Of a stretch of 55,315 nucleotides of DNA, positions 1 through 9,190 are shown piece after piece. The DNA is taken from NCBI RefSeq assembly GCF_030766825.1, contig NZ_JASFDV010000042.1, positions 1-55,315 of the forward strand. The letters run 5' to 3'. The DNA is from Nocardiopsis sp. CC223A (GTDB lineage: Bacteria > Actinomycetota > Actinomycetes > Streptosporangiales > Streptosporangiaceae). The notes under the pieces are model-generated. The model was given only the letters and a program-made list of their open reading frames with translations, was not told the origin of the DNA and searched no databases. The number at the start of each line of letters is the position of its first letter. Within the stretch, counting starts at the first letter, position 1. The translations under genes were made by a program, and so were the position numbers.

Positions 1-994
1 GGGCTTGGCGCAGCTGGTCGTCGGCGAGCAGGTCGCGCACCTCGCGTTCGGCACGGGCGATCCGGTCCGAGCCCGCCGGGCGGCGGCGCACCGCCGCCGC
101 CAACAGGGCCGCTTCCGGCTCCAGGAGCCCCCGGCGGACCCAGGGGCGGGCCAGTGCCGCCTCGCCCACCTCGGCCGGGCGCGCCCGCAGGTCCTCGGCG
201 ACCTCCCACAGCACCACGGCGTCGCGCTCGGCGAGGGAGGGACAGGAGCGCAGCACGCCCAGCACGTTCTCCGCCGCCGCCTTGCCCTCGGTCAGCGGCT
301 CCACCTGCACCCGCGCCACCGCCCCGTCCAGCGCCGCGTCGTCCAGGACACCGCCGTCCGCCAGCCGGAACCCGTCCACCACGGTGAACCCGGCGGCCAG
401 CCGGCCCGCCCCGAACACCACCTCCGGGGAGAACACCGCGCCCCGGGTGCGCAGGTTGTCGCGCAGGCTCCGGAAGGTTCGCACCGGCGGCTGCACCGGC
501 AGCTCCGGCAGGCGCTCCACCACCCGCACGCCCCGCTCCCGCAGCAGGCGCTCCGCTTCGGCCTCGGGCAGGCCCACCGACCCCGCCATCGCCCGCAGCG
601 ACCAGCGGTCCACCAGGGAGGTGGCGAGCCCGTCGACGATGTCGGACCATTCCGCCAGCGCCCGCCGCGCCGTCTCGTCCCGCACCCGGGAGAAGTGCCC
701 GTGGGTGAGCGCCCCCTCCCGGGCCAGCCGTTCGTGCGCCGCCACCAGGTCCACCAGCACCCGGCGCAGGGTGCGGCGCCGCGCCTGGAGACCCCGCCAG
801 TAGGTGCACACCGCCGCGACGTGCGCGGTGAACGCCCCCGGGTCGGCGGCCAGTCGCCGCTCCAGCTCCGGGCCCACCCCGTAGCGGACGAACAGGTCGG
901 CGGGCGGCCCGCCGGTGCGCGCCGCCGCCAGCACCTCGTCCTCGTACCGCCGCCGCTCCCGTACGTCCCAGGGCACCGCCGTCCGCCCCCTCAC
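1..994 (-). CDS. Hypothetical protein of Hsp70 operon, C-terminus cut by window edge
   Basis: An open minus-strand frame without a stop reaches the window edge, so at least the last residues are missing. The start is taken as GTG, with GGAG about 10 nt upstream, and the product begins V-R-G-R-T-A-V-P-W-D-V. The first 100 residues are charged and helical (RRRYEDEV, ELERRLAADP, YWRGLQARRRTLRRVL). The remainder is an Arg/Ala/Glu-rich mix with no motif I recognise and no J-domain HPD triplet. It lies 56 bp downstream of the Hsp70 gene on the same strand, so it is probably the third gene of the chaperone operon and perhaps a client or co-factor. That role rests only on position. Reading frame fairly sure, function unknown. 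Confidence 0.7.
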   Translation of the reverse strand, partial: MRGRTAVPWDVRERRRYEDEVLAAARTGGPPADLFVRYGVGPELERRLAADPGAFTAHVAAVCTYWRGLQARRRTLRRVLVDLVAAHERLAREGALTHGHFSRVRDETARRALAEWSDIVDGLATSLVDRWSLRAMAGSVGLPEAEAERLLRERGVRVVERLPELPVQPPVRTFRSLRDNLRTRGAVFSPEVVFGAGRLAAGFTVVDGFRLADGGVLDDAALDGAVARVQVEPLTEGKAAAENVLGVLRSCPSLAERDAVVLWEVAEDLRARPAEVGEAALARPWVRRGLLEPEAALLAAAVRRRPAGSDRIARAEREVRDLLADDQLRQA

Positions 995-1050
995 CGCAGT
1001 CCGCTCCGTACCGTCCCCGCACCCGAGCCCGTGTTCGGCGGGCCCCGGTC

Positions 1051-2682
1051 TCACCCCGAGGTGCGGATCGACGCGATGGCGTCCCGGGCCCGGCGCACCT
1101 CCTCCTCGCCCATCCCGCCGATCCGGATGTCGAACCGGATCTCGCTGCCGCCGGCCGGATCCCAGCCGCGCACCGCGAGCATGCCGGTGGCGCCCAGGCT
1201 GAACTCGATCCGGAACGGCGTCCCCGCCGGACCCTTGGGCAGCCCGGTGAGCAGGGCGTCCCCGATCCGGAGGTTGTGCTCCAGCTCCTCGGAGGCCACC
1301 GACCCTGCCTGCTCCCACACGTCGATCTCGACCTGCTCCTGGTCCGGCCACACCGTCGCGAACCCGTCCTCCACCGTCACCGGCAGCGGGGTGTTGGCCC
1401 GGATGAGGTGGCTGACGTACTGGCGGGCCCGGCCCGGGTCGCGCGCGAACACCGGGTCGGAGCCGTCGGTGGCCTTGACCCCGAAAGCGCGCGGGGACAC
1501 GCCCGTGACGGTCTTGTGGGCCAGCCGCTCCACCTCCTCCCGGGTGATGCCCAGGGCGGCGCCCACCTCCTCGGCCCGGCGGGCGCGCTCGGCGGGGTCG
1601 CGGCCGGGCTCCTCCATGACGTTCTTGACCTGCCTGACCAGGGCGAACAGGGCCGCGCCCTTGGCCACCGCCAGGTCGGGTTCGTGCAGATGCGGCTCGA
1701 ACCCGAAGCGCTCGCGCAGCGACCGCGCCACCACCGGCATGCGGGTCATCCCGCCCACCAGCAGCACGTCGTCGAGGCGCTCCACCCCGCGCTCGCGGGC
1801 CGCTCTCAGGGTGCGTTCGGTGATGGTGAGGGTGCGCTCCAGCAGGTCGGAGGTGAGCGCCTCCAGGTCACCGCGGGTGAACTCCACGCGCACCGTCGCC
1901 CCGGCGAAGCGCAGGTTGTGCCGGGCGCGCTCGCGGGTGCTCAGGGAGCGCTTGATCTGCTCGGCGGCCACGGCCACGTCCTGGAGGAACTGCTCGTCAC
2001 CGGCCGGGTCGATGCCCGGGTGCTGTTCGGTGAACAGCTCCAGCAGCAGGTCGGCGAGCTTGTGGTCCCAGTCCGCCCCGCCCAGCCGGTGGTCGCCGTC
2101 GGTGCACACCACGCGCACGTCGTCGTCCTCCACCCGGATGACCGTGGTGTCGAAGGTGCCCCCGCCCAGGTCGAAGACCAGCAGGTGGCGCACGCCCGAG
2201 GCGGAGTCCAGGCTCTGGTAGTGCAGGGCGGCGGCCACCGGCTCGGGCACCACGTCCAGCACGTTCAGTCCGGCGATGAGCCCGGCGCGGCGGGTGGCCT
2301 CCTTCTCGTGGACGCCGAAGTAGGCGGGCACGGTGACGACCACGTCCTCGACCTTGTCCCGGGTGTGCTCGCCGGCGGCCCGGGCCAGCTCGCGCAGGAT
2401 CAGCGCCGAGACCGACTCCGGGTCGTGGGACCGGCCGTGGAACTCGTAGCGGGCGTCGGTGCCCATCTGCCGTTTGACCAGGGAGACGACCATGTCGGGG
2501 AAGAGGAGGGCGGTGTTCTTGGCCTCCTCGCCGACCACGACGTTGTGGGCGGACTCGAAGTACACGACGGAGGGGGTGGTGTCGTTGCCCATGGCGTTCT
2601 TGGTGACGGTGGCCCGGCCGGTGCCGTCCACGAACGCCGTGCAGGAGTAGGTGGTGCCCAGGTCGATTCCGTAGGTGGTCAT
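1051..2682 (-). CDS. Hsp70 family (DnaK-like) chaperone, short form
   Basis: An ATP-driven cytoplasmic protein-folding chaperone of the Hsp70 family. The N-terminus carries the phosphate-1 motif (GIDLGTTYS, residues 5-13), then LVFDLGGGTFDTTVIRV (phosphate 2, about residue 170-185) and VLLVGGMTRMP (adenosine motif, about 305-315), so the actin-like ATPase domain is complete. The beta-sandwich substrate domain follows (PLPVTVEDGFATVWPDQEQV), but at 543 aa the protein is about 70-100 aa shorter than canonical DnaK and lacks the helical lid and acidic tail. The start ATG overlaps the GrpE-like stop by 4 bp, implying translational coupling. It is probably a paralogue and not the main dnaK, because no dnaJ is visible beside it. 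Confidence 0.93.
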   Translation of the reverse strand: MTTYGIDLGTTYSCTAFVDGTGRATVTKNAMGNDTTPSVVYFESAHNVVVGEEAKNTALLFPDMVVSLVKRQMGTDARYEFHGRSHDPESVSALILRELARAAGEHTRDKVEDVVVTVPAYFGVHEKEATRRAGLIAGLNVLDVVPEPVAAALHYQSLDSASGVRHLLVFDLGGGTFDTTVIRVEDDDVRVVCTDGDHRLGGADWDHKLADLLLELFTEQHPGIDPAGDEQFLQDVAVAAEQIKRSLSTRERARHNLRFAGATVRVEFTRGDLEALTSDLLERTLTITERTLRAARERGVERLDDVLLVGGMTRMPVVARSLRERFGFEPHLHEPDLAVAKGAALFALVRQVKNVMEEPGRDPAERARRAEEVGAALGITREEVERLAHKTVTGVSPRAFGVKATDGSDPVFARDPGRARQYVSHLIRANTPLPVTVEDGFATVWPDQEQVEIDVWEQAGSVASEELEHNLRIGDALLTGLPKGPAGTPFRIEFSLGATGMLAVRGWDPAGGSEIRFDIRIGGMGEEEVRRARDAIASIRTSG

Positions 2683-3251
2683 GAGCCTTTCCCAGGTGTG
2701 GCGGCCCCCTCGGGGGACGCCGGGCCGACGTGGCGGAAGAAGCGGGCGTGGACCCGGCGCCGGATCCGCCCGGTGACGGTGTCCCGGAAACCCGGGGCGG
2801 TGACCTCGGCGACGGTGCCGTCGCGCGCCGGGTCGGGGTGGTCGACGGCGGCCAGCGGGCGGTGCAGGTCGGCCCGGAAGGGGTCGCCGACGTCGGCGTC
2901 GACGGGTTCGACGCCCAGCCGTTCCAGGGAGAGCAGCGCGTCGTCGGCGAACCCGGCCAGCAGGTCGGCCAGCCGTTCCTCACCGCGTTCGCGCAGGCCG
3001 CGGGCCTCGCGGGCGAGCTGGTCGTGCAGGTGGACGAGGTCGGTGACGACGGGGTCGAAGAGGGTGCGGTCCTGCCCGGCGCGCAGCTCCCGGTTCTCGG
3101 CGTGCAGGCGGTCGATGACCGCCTCCCGGTGCCGGGCGCGCTCGTCGAGTGCGGCCAACCGGTCGTCGAGGGAGGCGAGGACCCGTTCCAGGGGACGGGG
3201 TTCCAGGGGGCGGGGGGAGTCGGGGGTTGCCGTGTCGTCGGACGCCGTCAT
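2679..3251 (-). CDS. GrpE-like nucleotide exchange factor
   Basis: A 190-aa protein starting MTASDDTATP. AAAGG lies 7 nt before the chosen ATG, and an upstream in-frame ATG at 3281 has a poorer context. An N-terminal acidic/proline stretch is followed by a long heptad-like helix (LDDRLAALDERARHREAVID, then HAENRELRAG) and a C-terminal half ending in a short beta-like part (DTVTGRIRRRVHARFF), which matches the coiled-coil plus beta-wing plan of GrpE. GrpE releases ADP from Hsp70, and overlap with the following Hsp70 gene by ATGA supports that role. Similarity to canonical GrpE is loose, so this is a divergent member paired with the short Hsp70. Confidence 0.72.
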   Translation of the reverse strand: MTASDDTATPDSPRPLEPRPLERVLASLDDRLAALDERARHREAVIDRLHAENRELRAGQDRTLFDPVVTDLVHLHDQLAREARGLRERGEERLADLLAGFADDALLSLERLGVEPVDADVGDPFRADLHRPLAAVDHPDPARDGTVAEVTAPGFRDTVTGRIRRRVHARFFRHVGPASPEGAATPGKGS

Positions 3252-3741
3252 CGGGCCGCCTTTCACCGCCGATTTCCGCAAGTGGCGCTACCGGTCTCCT
3301 TTCGCCGAGGATACTCCGGCGGGGGTGGCGGAAAAAGGGAAACACGTCAATGCGTGAAGGGTGTGGCGTCCCAGGTCACATTCGTCTCCTTTTGTTCTCT
3401 GGAGAACTTTTTCGGAATGCGACCGAAATGCGGGTAGAGGGTGACTTATCGGTTTCCGGATGGCCTTGCGGATGCTTTCGGGGCCGCCGATGACCCTGTT
3501 GCGCCCCGGCTCCGCGCGGCCCGCCGCGCGGGACCGGGTTCGCTTCGGCCCTCCGCTTCGCCCGCCCGTCGCCTGCCACCGCCCTCGACGGACGGCCTGC
3601 GGCCGGACGCCTTTCCTTCGCCGGGCTCGGCGCCTCTTGGGGGCGGGAACGGGTTCCAGGAGGGCACAGCGGCCCGGCGTCCGCATCCTCGTTCCCCGGA
3701 TGCCCGCTCCGGGCCTCCGGAACCCCGTCGGCGCCTCGCGG
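3252..3741. other. Intergenic region with no supported gene
   Basis: About 490 bp between the chaperone operon start and the acyltransferase stop. The segment next to the chaperone genes (about 3300-3450) is less GC-rich than its surroundings and should hold the operon promoter. I see no HAIR or CIRCE heat-shock operator. The remaining part is GC-rich with only shadow reading frames. Confidence 0.5.
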
Positions 3742-5763
3742 TCAGGCCAGGACCTCGTCGATACGCTCGCCGAGGTGGCCGGCGAGCAGCGAGACGTAGG
3801 TGTTGGTGATGTGCCCCGAGTCGCGGTAGACCATCACGTTGCCGATCACGGCCGGGCACTCGCCGCCCGCGCAGAACAGGTCGCTCATGTCCACGAGGGC
3901 GGCCTCGCCGGGCAGGGACCCGGCGGCCCGCTCCTGGGGGTCGTCGCGCTCGAACGCCTCCGCGAGGGGGATGGTGCACTCCTGGGGGTCCTCGACGTTG
4001 CGGGCCACGCACTCCACCACGTCCCGGCGCTGGCGCGGGGTGTCGCGCAGCGCCACGATCGGCCCCGACACCTCGCCGATCTCGCCCCACAGCCGGGTCA
4101 TGCCCTCGGCCAGCATCGGCACCCGGTCGTCCTCATCGCCCTGCGCCGGGGCCGCCGAGGTCGAGGAGCTGGTCACCACCAGGTCGGGTTCCAGGTCCGC
4201 CAGCTCGTCGACCACCGCCCGGTTCCACTCCCGGCACTCCTCGTACGGGCCGCCCTCGGGGCCCTTGGTCATGGTGTCGGTGAACGCGCACGACGACTTG
4301 GTGTACAGCACCAGCCGCCAGCCGCGCTCCTCGCCCAGTCCCATCAGCGCGGGCACCCACTGGGCGCTGTGCGAGTCACCGACCACCGCCACGGTCCGGT
4401 CGGCGCCCTCGGGACCGTACACACACGGGTCCTCCGGCACCGTCGCCGTGTGGGGCGCCTGGCAGTCGTCGTCGTACAGCAGCGGGGCGTCGTCCTCGGC
4501 CCGCACCGGCGACGGGTAGACCGGATCCCCGGTGGGGGCCTGGCCCAGGGCCTGCGGCCCCACGTGCACGTTCGGGTCGAACTCCACCGAATCGACGCGG
4601 TCCACCCGCACGTACAGGGTCGCGCCGACCGCGGCCACCACCAGCACCCCCGACACCGCGGCGGCCAGGGCTCCCCGGCCGCCGCGGACCAGGTGGTGGT
4701 CCCGTACCGGGTCCTCCACCCACACCTTGGTCGCCCAGGCCAGCAGCAGCGAGGCCGTGCCCACCGCCGCCGCCAGGGTCCAGCCCAGTTCGTCGCGGCC
4801 GGTCACCGCCAGGGCCAGCACGATCAGCGGCCAGTGCCACAGGTACAGCGAGTACGACAGGTCGCCCACCCAGCGCGCCGGCGCGGTGCTCAGCGGCGCC
4901 GACGCCGACAGCGGCCCCGGTACGTGCTCGGCGGCGATCACCGCGGCCGCCCCCAGCACCGGCAGCAGCGCCGCCCACCCCGGGAACGGGGTCGCCTCGT
5001 CGTAGAGCACGGCCGCCGCGACGATGGCGGCCAGCCCCGCCCAGCCCAGCGGCAGGCGCACCCGCTCGGGCAGGTGGCCGCGGGCCAGGCCGACGGCCAG
5101 CAGTCCGCCCACCGCCAGCTCCCAGGCGCGGGTCGTCGGCAGGAAGTACGCCGACGGCTCCCCGCCCGTCGCGACCACCGACCACAGCAGTGACGCCGCC
5201 AGCAGCGACCCCAGCAGCGCCACCAGCGTCCCGGTGCCCGCCCCCCGGCGGCGCAGCGCCGCCCACAGGATGAACAGCAGCGGCCACACCAGGTAGAACT
5301 GCTCCTCCACCGACAGCGACCAGAAGTGCTGCACCGGGGAGGGCGCCACCTCCGACGCCAGGTAGTCCACCGACTGCCGCGCCAGGTACAGGTTCTCCAC
5401 GTACGCGGCCGAGGCGACCAGCTGCCACATCGTGTCGGTCAGCCGGGTGACCGGCAGCAGGAAGTACGCCGCGGCCCCCGTCGCCACCAGCACCACCGTC
5501 GCCGCGGGCAGCAGCCGCCGGACCCGGCGCGCGTAGAACCGGGCCACCGAGACCCCGTCCCGCCCCGACGCCTCGCGGTACAGCAGCGACGTGATGAGGA
5601 AGCCGGAGATCACGAAGAACACGTCGACGCCGACGTAGCCGCCCGGCAGCAGCGACGGGTCCAGGTGGTAGACGAGGACGAGCAGGACGGCGACGGCGCG
5701 CAGTCCCTGCACCTCCGGACGGAAGCGGCGTTCCACGACGGTGGAAGCGGGAGCGGAGGGCAT
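3742..5763 (-). CDS. Membrane acyltransferase with C-terminal SGNH domain (OafA/YrhL type)
   Basis: An integral membrane O-acyltransferase that transfers acyl (often acetyl) groups to cell-surface glycans. The family signature is at the N-terminus: RPEVQGLRAVAVLLVLVYHL (residues about 14-33, with the catalytic H in VYH), then GGYVGVDVFFVISGFLI and the R-x10-R region YARRVRRLLPA. Around ten hydrophobic segments follow to about residue 375. The C-terminal extracellular SGNH-like part shows VVGDSHSAQW (about 460, nucleophile Ser) and the terminal DSGHITNTY (D-x-x-H of the catalytic triad). Length 673 aa is normal for the fused form. The start ATG has GGGAG 7 nt upstream. No glycan pathway genes are adjacent, so the target is unknown. 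Confidence 0.93.
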   Translation of the reverse strand: MPSAPASTVVERRFRPEVQGLRAVAVLLVLVYHLDPSLLPGGYVGVDVFFVISGFLITSLLYREASGRDGVSVARFYARRVRRLLPAATVVLVATGAAAYFLLPVTRLTDTMWQLVASAAYVENLYLARQSVDYLASEVAPSPVQHFWSLSVEEQFYLVWPLLFILWAALRRRGAGTGTLVALLGSLLAASLLWSVVATGGEPSAYFLPTTRAWELAVGGLLAVGLARGHLPERVRLPLGWAGLAAIVAAAVLYDEATPFPGWAALLPVLGAAAVIAAEHVPGPLSASAPLSTAPARWVGDLSYSLYLWHWPLIVLALAVTGRDELGWTLAAAVGTASLLLAWATKVWVEDPVRDHHLVRGGRGALAAAVSGVLVVAAVGATLYVRVDRVDSVEFDPNVHVGPQALGQAPTGDPVYPSPVRAEDDAPLLYDDDCQAPHTATVPEDPCVYGPEGADRTVAVVGDSHSAQWVPALMGLGEERGWRLVLYTKSSCAFTDTMTKGPEGGPYEECREWNRAVVDELADLEPDLVVTSSSTSAAPAQGDEDDRVPMLAEGMTRLWGEIGEVSGPIVALRDTPRQRRDVVECVARNVEDPQECTIPLAEAFERDDPQERAAGSLPGEAALVDMSDLFCAGGECPAVIGNVMVYRDSGHITNTYVSLLAGHLGERIDEVLA

Positions 5764-6090
5764 CGCGGAACTCCCCGGGAGCGGGAACAGGGTCGGTGCG
5801 GGGGAACGGTCGATGGGGGATGGTGTGTCCGCATTCTGTTATGCCGTGCGGGGGCCGGATCACAGAAGGCCGAAACACGCCTTTTTGTTCTCCCGATGTC
5901 GGCCGGGACGACACCCGCCGGTGGCCGGATGTTCGCCACACCCGCGCCGGAACCCCGAAGGGCGGCGCGCGCACTCCGGATCTCGGGCAGACTGGTCCGA
6001 TACGGAAACGTCCCCGGTCGGCGGCGCGCACGACCCCGGGTCCGGCGTTCCGTCCCCCGACCCCCGGGCCCGCGTCCCGTCCCCGCGGCC
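5764..6090. other. Divergent intergenic region
   Basis: This separates the acyltransferase start (minus) from the following plus-strand gene and should hold both promoters. The stretch around 5830-5900 is locally A/T-richer. No operator-like palindrome or RNA gene was recognised. Confidence 0.4.
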
Positions 6091-7152
6091 GTGTGCGAGA
6101 GGAGGCCCACCGTAGCCCCCGTCATCCGCGTCCGTCACGTCGTGCTCGCCATCGCCGCGGTGCTCGTCCCGACGGCGCTCTACCCCCTCATCGGCCCGTG
6201 GGCCCTGCTGTCGGTCCCCGTGGTCCCGGCGGTCGCGGTCGCCCTCGGACCACGCGCCCGCCGCCCCGCCCGCGCCTCCCTGGACGCGGCACCCGCCGAC
6301 CGCCCCGGCACGGACGCCGACCCCGGCGGACAGGACGACCGGCCCCCGGCCGCGGGAACACCGCGCACCCGCCCCCGGGACGGGCGGCGGATCAGACCGA
6401 TCGCCCTGCCCAGCGCCGTCGACGACTACGACCTGCACTTCTCCGCGGTGGTCCACTGGCGCTGGTCCAGCACCGTCGACCTGCGGCTGCGCAACCCCAT
6501 GGGCCCGGCGGTGCTGGCCGTCGTCACCCGCGCCGCCGAACTGGTCCGCGAGACCGACCCCGCCGACGAGGGCATGGCCGAATGCGAGCTGGCCGCCCGG
6601 CTGGCGGTGGAGCACGCGGTCATCGGCAGCGGGATCGTGGTGTGGGCCGACGAGGTGGACCTGCGGCTGTCGGAGGGCGACACCGACCGGCTGCGCCGCA
6701 TGGCCGACCTGCGCAAGGACCGGGTGGTGCGGGAGGCCGCCCGGATCGCCGAGGACGACCTGGCGCCCCTGCCCGCGGCCCGCCCCGCCCGCGCCGCCGA
6801 CGCGCCCCTGCCGGTGCCCGTGGACCCGGAGGGGGCGGAGGGCGGCGGTGCCGAGGGGCCGGTCGACCTCGGCGACCTCGGACCGGGCAGCGACGTGGAC
6901 GGCGAGGGGTACGAGAGCTACTGGTGGCCGGCCGAGGAGGACGGCGACCACGGCGGTACCGAGCGGGACGTCCAGGTGGCCATCCTGCGCGGGATGATCG
7001 ACTCCCTCGTCCCGGGACCGGAGCGCGACGCCTTCGTCCGCGACCAGCTGACGGTCCTGGAGCGGGGCGGGTTCGACGAGGTGGCCCGCCGTATCCGTGC
7101 CGGGCACCCGGAGTCCCCGGACCCGGGGCCCGACGGCCCCGGCGACCACTGA
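6091..7152 (+). CDS. Hypothetical membrane-anchored protein
   Basis: Not a family I can name. The product begins with one or two hydrophobic helices (VLAIAAVLVPTALYPLIGPW then ALLSVPVVPAVAVALG), followed by a proline-rich linker. A conserved-looking soluble domain comes next (RPIALPSAVDDYDLHFSAVV and VHWRWSSTVDLRLRNPMGPA), then an acidic C-terminal tail with the helix DVQVAILRGMIDSLVPGPER. It resembles actinobacterial inner-membrane proteins with a cytosolic regulatory domain. The start is uncertain: GAGAGGAGG at 6096-6104 is not well placed for any ATG/GTG, so both GTG 6091 and GTG 6142 are possible. The gene is convergent with the next small membrane gene and shares a bidirectional terminator with it. 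Confidence 0.75.
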   Translation: MCERRPTVAPVIRVRHVVLAIAAVLVPTALYPLIGPWALLSVPVVPAVAVALGPRARRPARASLDAAPADRPGTDADPGGQDDRPPAAGTPRTRPRDGRRIRPIALPSAVDDYDLHFSAVVHWRWSSTVDLRLRNPMGPAVLAVVTRAAELVRETDPADEGMAECELAARLAVEHAVIGSGIVVWADEVDLRLSEGDTDRLRRMADLRKDRVVREAARIAEDDLAPLPAARPARAADAPLPVPVDPEGAEGGGAEGPVDLGDLGPGSDVDGEGYESYWWPAEEDGDHGGTERDVQVAILRGMIDSLVPGPERDAFVRDQLTVLERGGFDEVARRIRAGHPESPDPGPDGPGDH

Positions 7153-7224
7153 GCCCGTCCGCCGCCCCGCGGCCGTGACAGCTGTGCCCGGCCCGGTCCC
7201 GCCGGCCCCGACCCGGGCAGGGAA

Positions 7225-7260
7225 GGGCCCCGGCGCGTAGGACGATCCGCGCCGGGGCCC
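7225..7260. terminator. Bidirectional stem-loop terminator
   Basis: Perfect 13-bp arms (GGGCCCCGGCGCG at 7225-7237 and its complement at 7248-7260) with a 10-nt loop lie between two convergent gene ends. There is no U-tract, as is usual in high-GC actinobacteria. Confidence 0.8.
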
Positions 7261-7279
7261 GGCTCTCCGCCCCGGTTCC

Positions 7280-7495
7280 TCAGTGGATGATCCGCTGGAA
7301 GAACACGTACGCGGCCGCGACGGTGCCCAGGCCCACGAGGACGGCGTTCGCGACGTTGTCGTGGGCGAGCCAGGTCAGGGACCCGGCCACGGTCCCGGAC
7401 AGGATGCCCAGCGTCGCGATGACGGCGACGCGGAGGCTGATCCGGTCGTCGGATTCGGGCCGCTCGGGAGGTGGGGCGGGCGGCGATGCGGTCAT
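7280..7495 (-). CDS. Small two-helix membrane protein
   Basis: A 71-aa protein with a proline-rich cytosolic start (MTASPPAPPPERPESDD) followed by two hydrophobic segments, VAVIATLGILSGTVAGSLTW and ANAVLVGLGTVAAAYVFF, joined by a short AHDNV turn. GAAAGGGG lies 5 nt before the ATG. There is no enzymatic motif, and it is typical of small orphan actinobacterial membrane proteins. Confidence 0.78.
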   Translation of the reverse strand: MTASPPAPPPERPESDDRISLRVAVIATLGILSGTVAGSLTWLAHDNVANAVLVGLGTVAAAYVFFQRIIH

Positions 7496-8142
7496 GGTCG
7501 CCCCTTTCGGACTGCTCGGATCGGACAGGGGTGCGCTCCGTGGTCGGTTCGGGACTGATAACGGTCCTCGATCCCGACGGGCGCCGTGGGGCCGGTGGGG
7601 CGGGGGCAGTCTCTTGAGGCACGGGAATGCACGGGGGTGTCCTCGACGGTCGGCAGACGCGCTCGCGCGGAACGGTCCTCACCCTTGTCAGACGGTCCGT
7701 GACCGGGGAACCTGTGAGAACCCGGACCCTCACCGGTCCGGTGGGGCCGCTTCGCTGCGGGTCACCGCGACACCCTTCGCTGGGCAGGCAGAGGTTCGCG
7801 GGGTCCGCCGGGGCGGCCCTCCTGCGTGTTCGGGCCGCGGTCGGGCGGCCCACTCCCCACCTCCTTTCCGATTTTCGCTTCCAGTGATGTTTACTGACAA
7901 ATTGATACCCCGCGGACCGAGTGCAATCACTCCATGTGATGCCGATATGTCGGGAAGTGTTATTCAAGGTCGCGGATCGCAAGGTGGCATGGGAGAACGC
8001 CGTCCGGGTAATGTCTCTGGAGAAGGCGACTTGCGCAGAATCAGACATCAGTCACTTTTGTCTTTCGGTTAACAATGTCGACGGGATGGGGACCCCGTTC
8101 CGGTGAAGGTGTCGGTCTTTTCTCGGGAGTGGGTTCCACCGG
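7496..8142. other. Long intergenic region, no gene supported
   Basis: About 650 bp. The segment 7870-8080 is clearly richer in A/T than the neighbourhood and is probably regulatory DNA for the XRE gene that follows. A small hairpin (CCGGACC at 7722-7728 and GGTCCGG at 7735-7741) is present. Short open frames here lack ribosome-binding sites and look like shadows. Confidence 0.45.
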
Positions 8143-9090
8143 GTGGCGGAGGAGGAGGCGCGCGCCGCGGGCGCGGACCAGGGGCCGGTCGTGCAACGGG
8201 CCCTGCTGGTCGGCGAGCTCGTGCGCCTGCGCCGGGAGAGCGCACGCACACAGCGCCAGGTGGCCGAGCGGCTGGACTGGTCGCAGGCCAAGATCATCCG
8301 GATCGAGGGCGGCAAGCAGTCCATCAGCCGCACCGACCTGGAGGCGATGCTCCGGCTGTACGGGCTCGGCGAGGGGGAGCCGGTCCGACGGCTCGTGGAG
8401 CTCAACCGGTGCGCCGGCCGGGAGGGCTGGTGGAGCCGCTACCGCGCCGCCGGGGTGCCCGCAGGCCACCTGCGCATGGTCGGCTTCGAGGCGGGCGCCG
8501 CGCTGATCCGGCAGGCGCACAACGCGTTCGTCCCCGATCTCCTGCGGACCCCCGCCTACACCCGGGCGGTCGCCCCGCTGCTGCGCCCGGGCGACAACGG
8601 CGCCGGGCCCGTGACGAGCCCCGCGGCCGACGGTGCGGACCGCGCGGACGGCGTCGCCGCGCTCGTCGACCTGTGCCGCGAACGCCGGGAGCGGCTGGGC
8701 GACGGCGGCCGCGAGCCCCGCCGGGTCCACGTGCTGGACGAGGCGGTGATCCGCCGCCGGGTCGGCGCCGGCACCGACCCCGGCCTGATGCCCGCACAGC
8801 TGCGCCGCCTGGCGGCCGAGGCCGCCCTGGACGGGGTCGACGTCCGGGTCGTCCCCTTCGGGAGGGGCGTGCACCCCGGGATGCGCGGGCCGATGACCCT
8901 GCTGTCTTTCGACGGGCCCCTCGACGACGTGCTCTACCTGGAGGGCGCGGGCGGGGCCGACCTCGTGGAGGGGGGAGACCCGGTGGCGGAGTACGCCTCG
9001 GCCTTCGACGACCTCCTCTCCGGGCCCGCCCTGGGGGCGGCCGAGTCGCTGGCCCTCATCGAGGAGGCCGCCGCCGCGATGGGCGGCTGA
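8143..9090 (+). CDS. XRE-family transcriptional regulator with DUF5753 ligand domain
   Basis: A 315-aa DNA-binding regulator. The helix-turn-helix occupies residues about 20-75 (LVGELVRLRRESARTQRQVA, then RLDWSQAKIIRIEGGKQSIS and DLEAMLRLYG). The rest is a DUF5753 domain, recognisable from WWSRYRAAGVPAGHLRMVGF, the hydrophobic FVPDLLRTPAYTRAV, then DEAVIRRRVG and the C-terminal FDDLLSGPALGAAESLALIE. In streptomycetes and relatives these regulators are usually paired with a DUF397 protein, but none follows here. The GTG start has only a weak ribosome-binding site, and the in-frame GTG at 8191 is an alternative. Confidence 0.9.
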   Translation: MAEEEARAAGADQGPVVQRALLVGELVRLRRESARTQRQVAERLDWSQAKIIRIEGGKQSISRTDLEAMLRLYGLGEGEPVRRLVELNRCAGREGWWSRYRAAGVPAGHLRMVGFEAGAALIRQAHNAFVPDLLRTPAYTRAVAPLLRPGDNGAGPVTSPAADGADRADGVAALVDLCRERRERLGDGGREPRRVHVLDEAVIRRRVGAGTDPGLMPAQLRRLAAEAALDGVDVRVVPFGRGVHPGMRGPMTLLSFDGPLDDVLYLEGAGGADLVEGGDPVAEYASAFDDLLSGPALGAAESLALIEEAAAAMGG

Positions 9091-9190
9091 GAGCGGCACG
9101 CCCCCGACCGGCCCCCGGCCGACTCCCGACGGCGGAGCCCGCCGGGGCTCGGCGTGCGGGGAGGGGCCACACTGGAGGCGGGGAGGTCCT

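Noticed and set aside
5..2221. Very long plus-strand open frame opposite the chaperone operon
   Set aside because: It is antisense to the Hsp70 gene and the partial gene, low-complexity and rich in Arg/His/Pro; a GC-rich shadow frame.
3282..3450. HspR (HAIR) or CIRCE heat-shock operator before the Hsp70 operon
   Set aside because: Neither CTTGAGT-N7-ACTCAAG nor the CIRCE inverted repeat is present.
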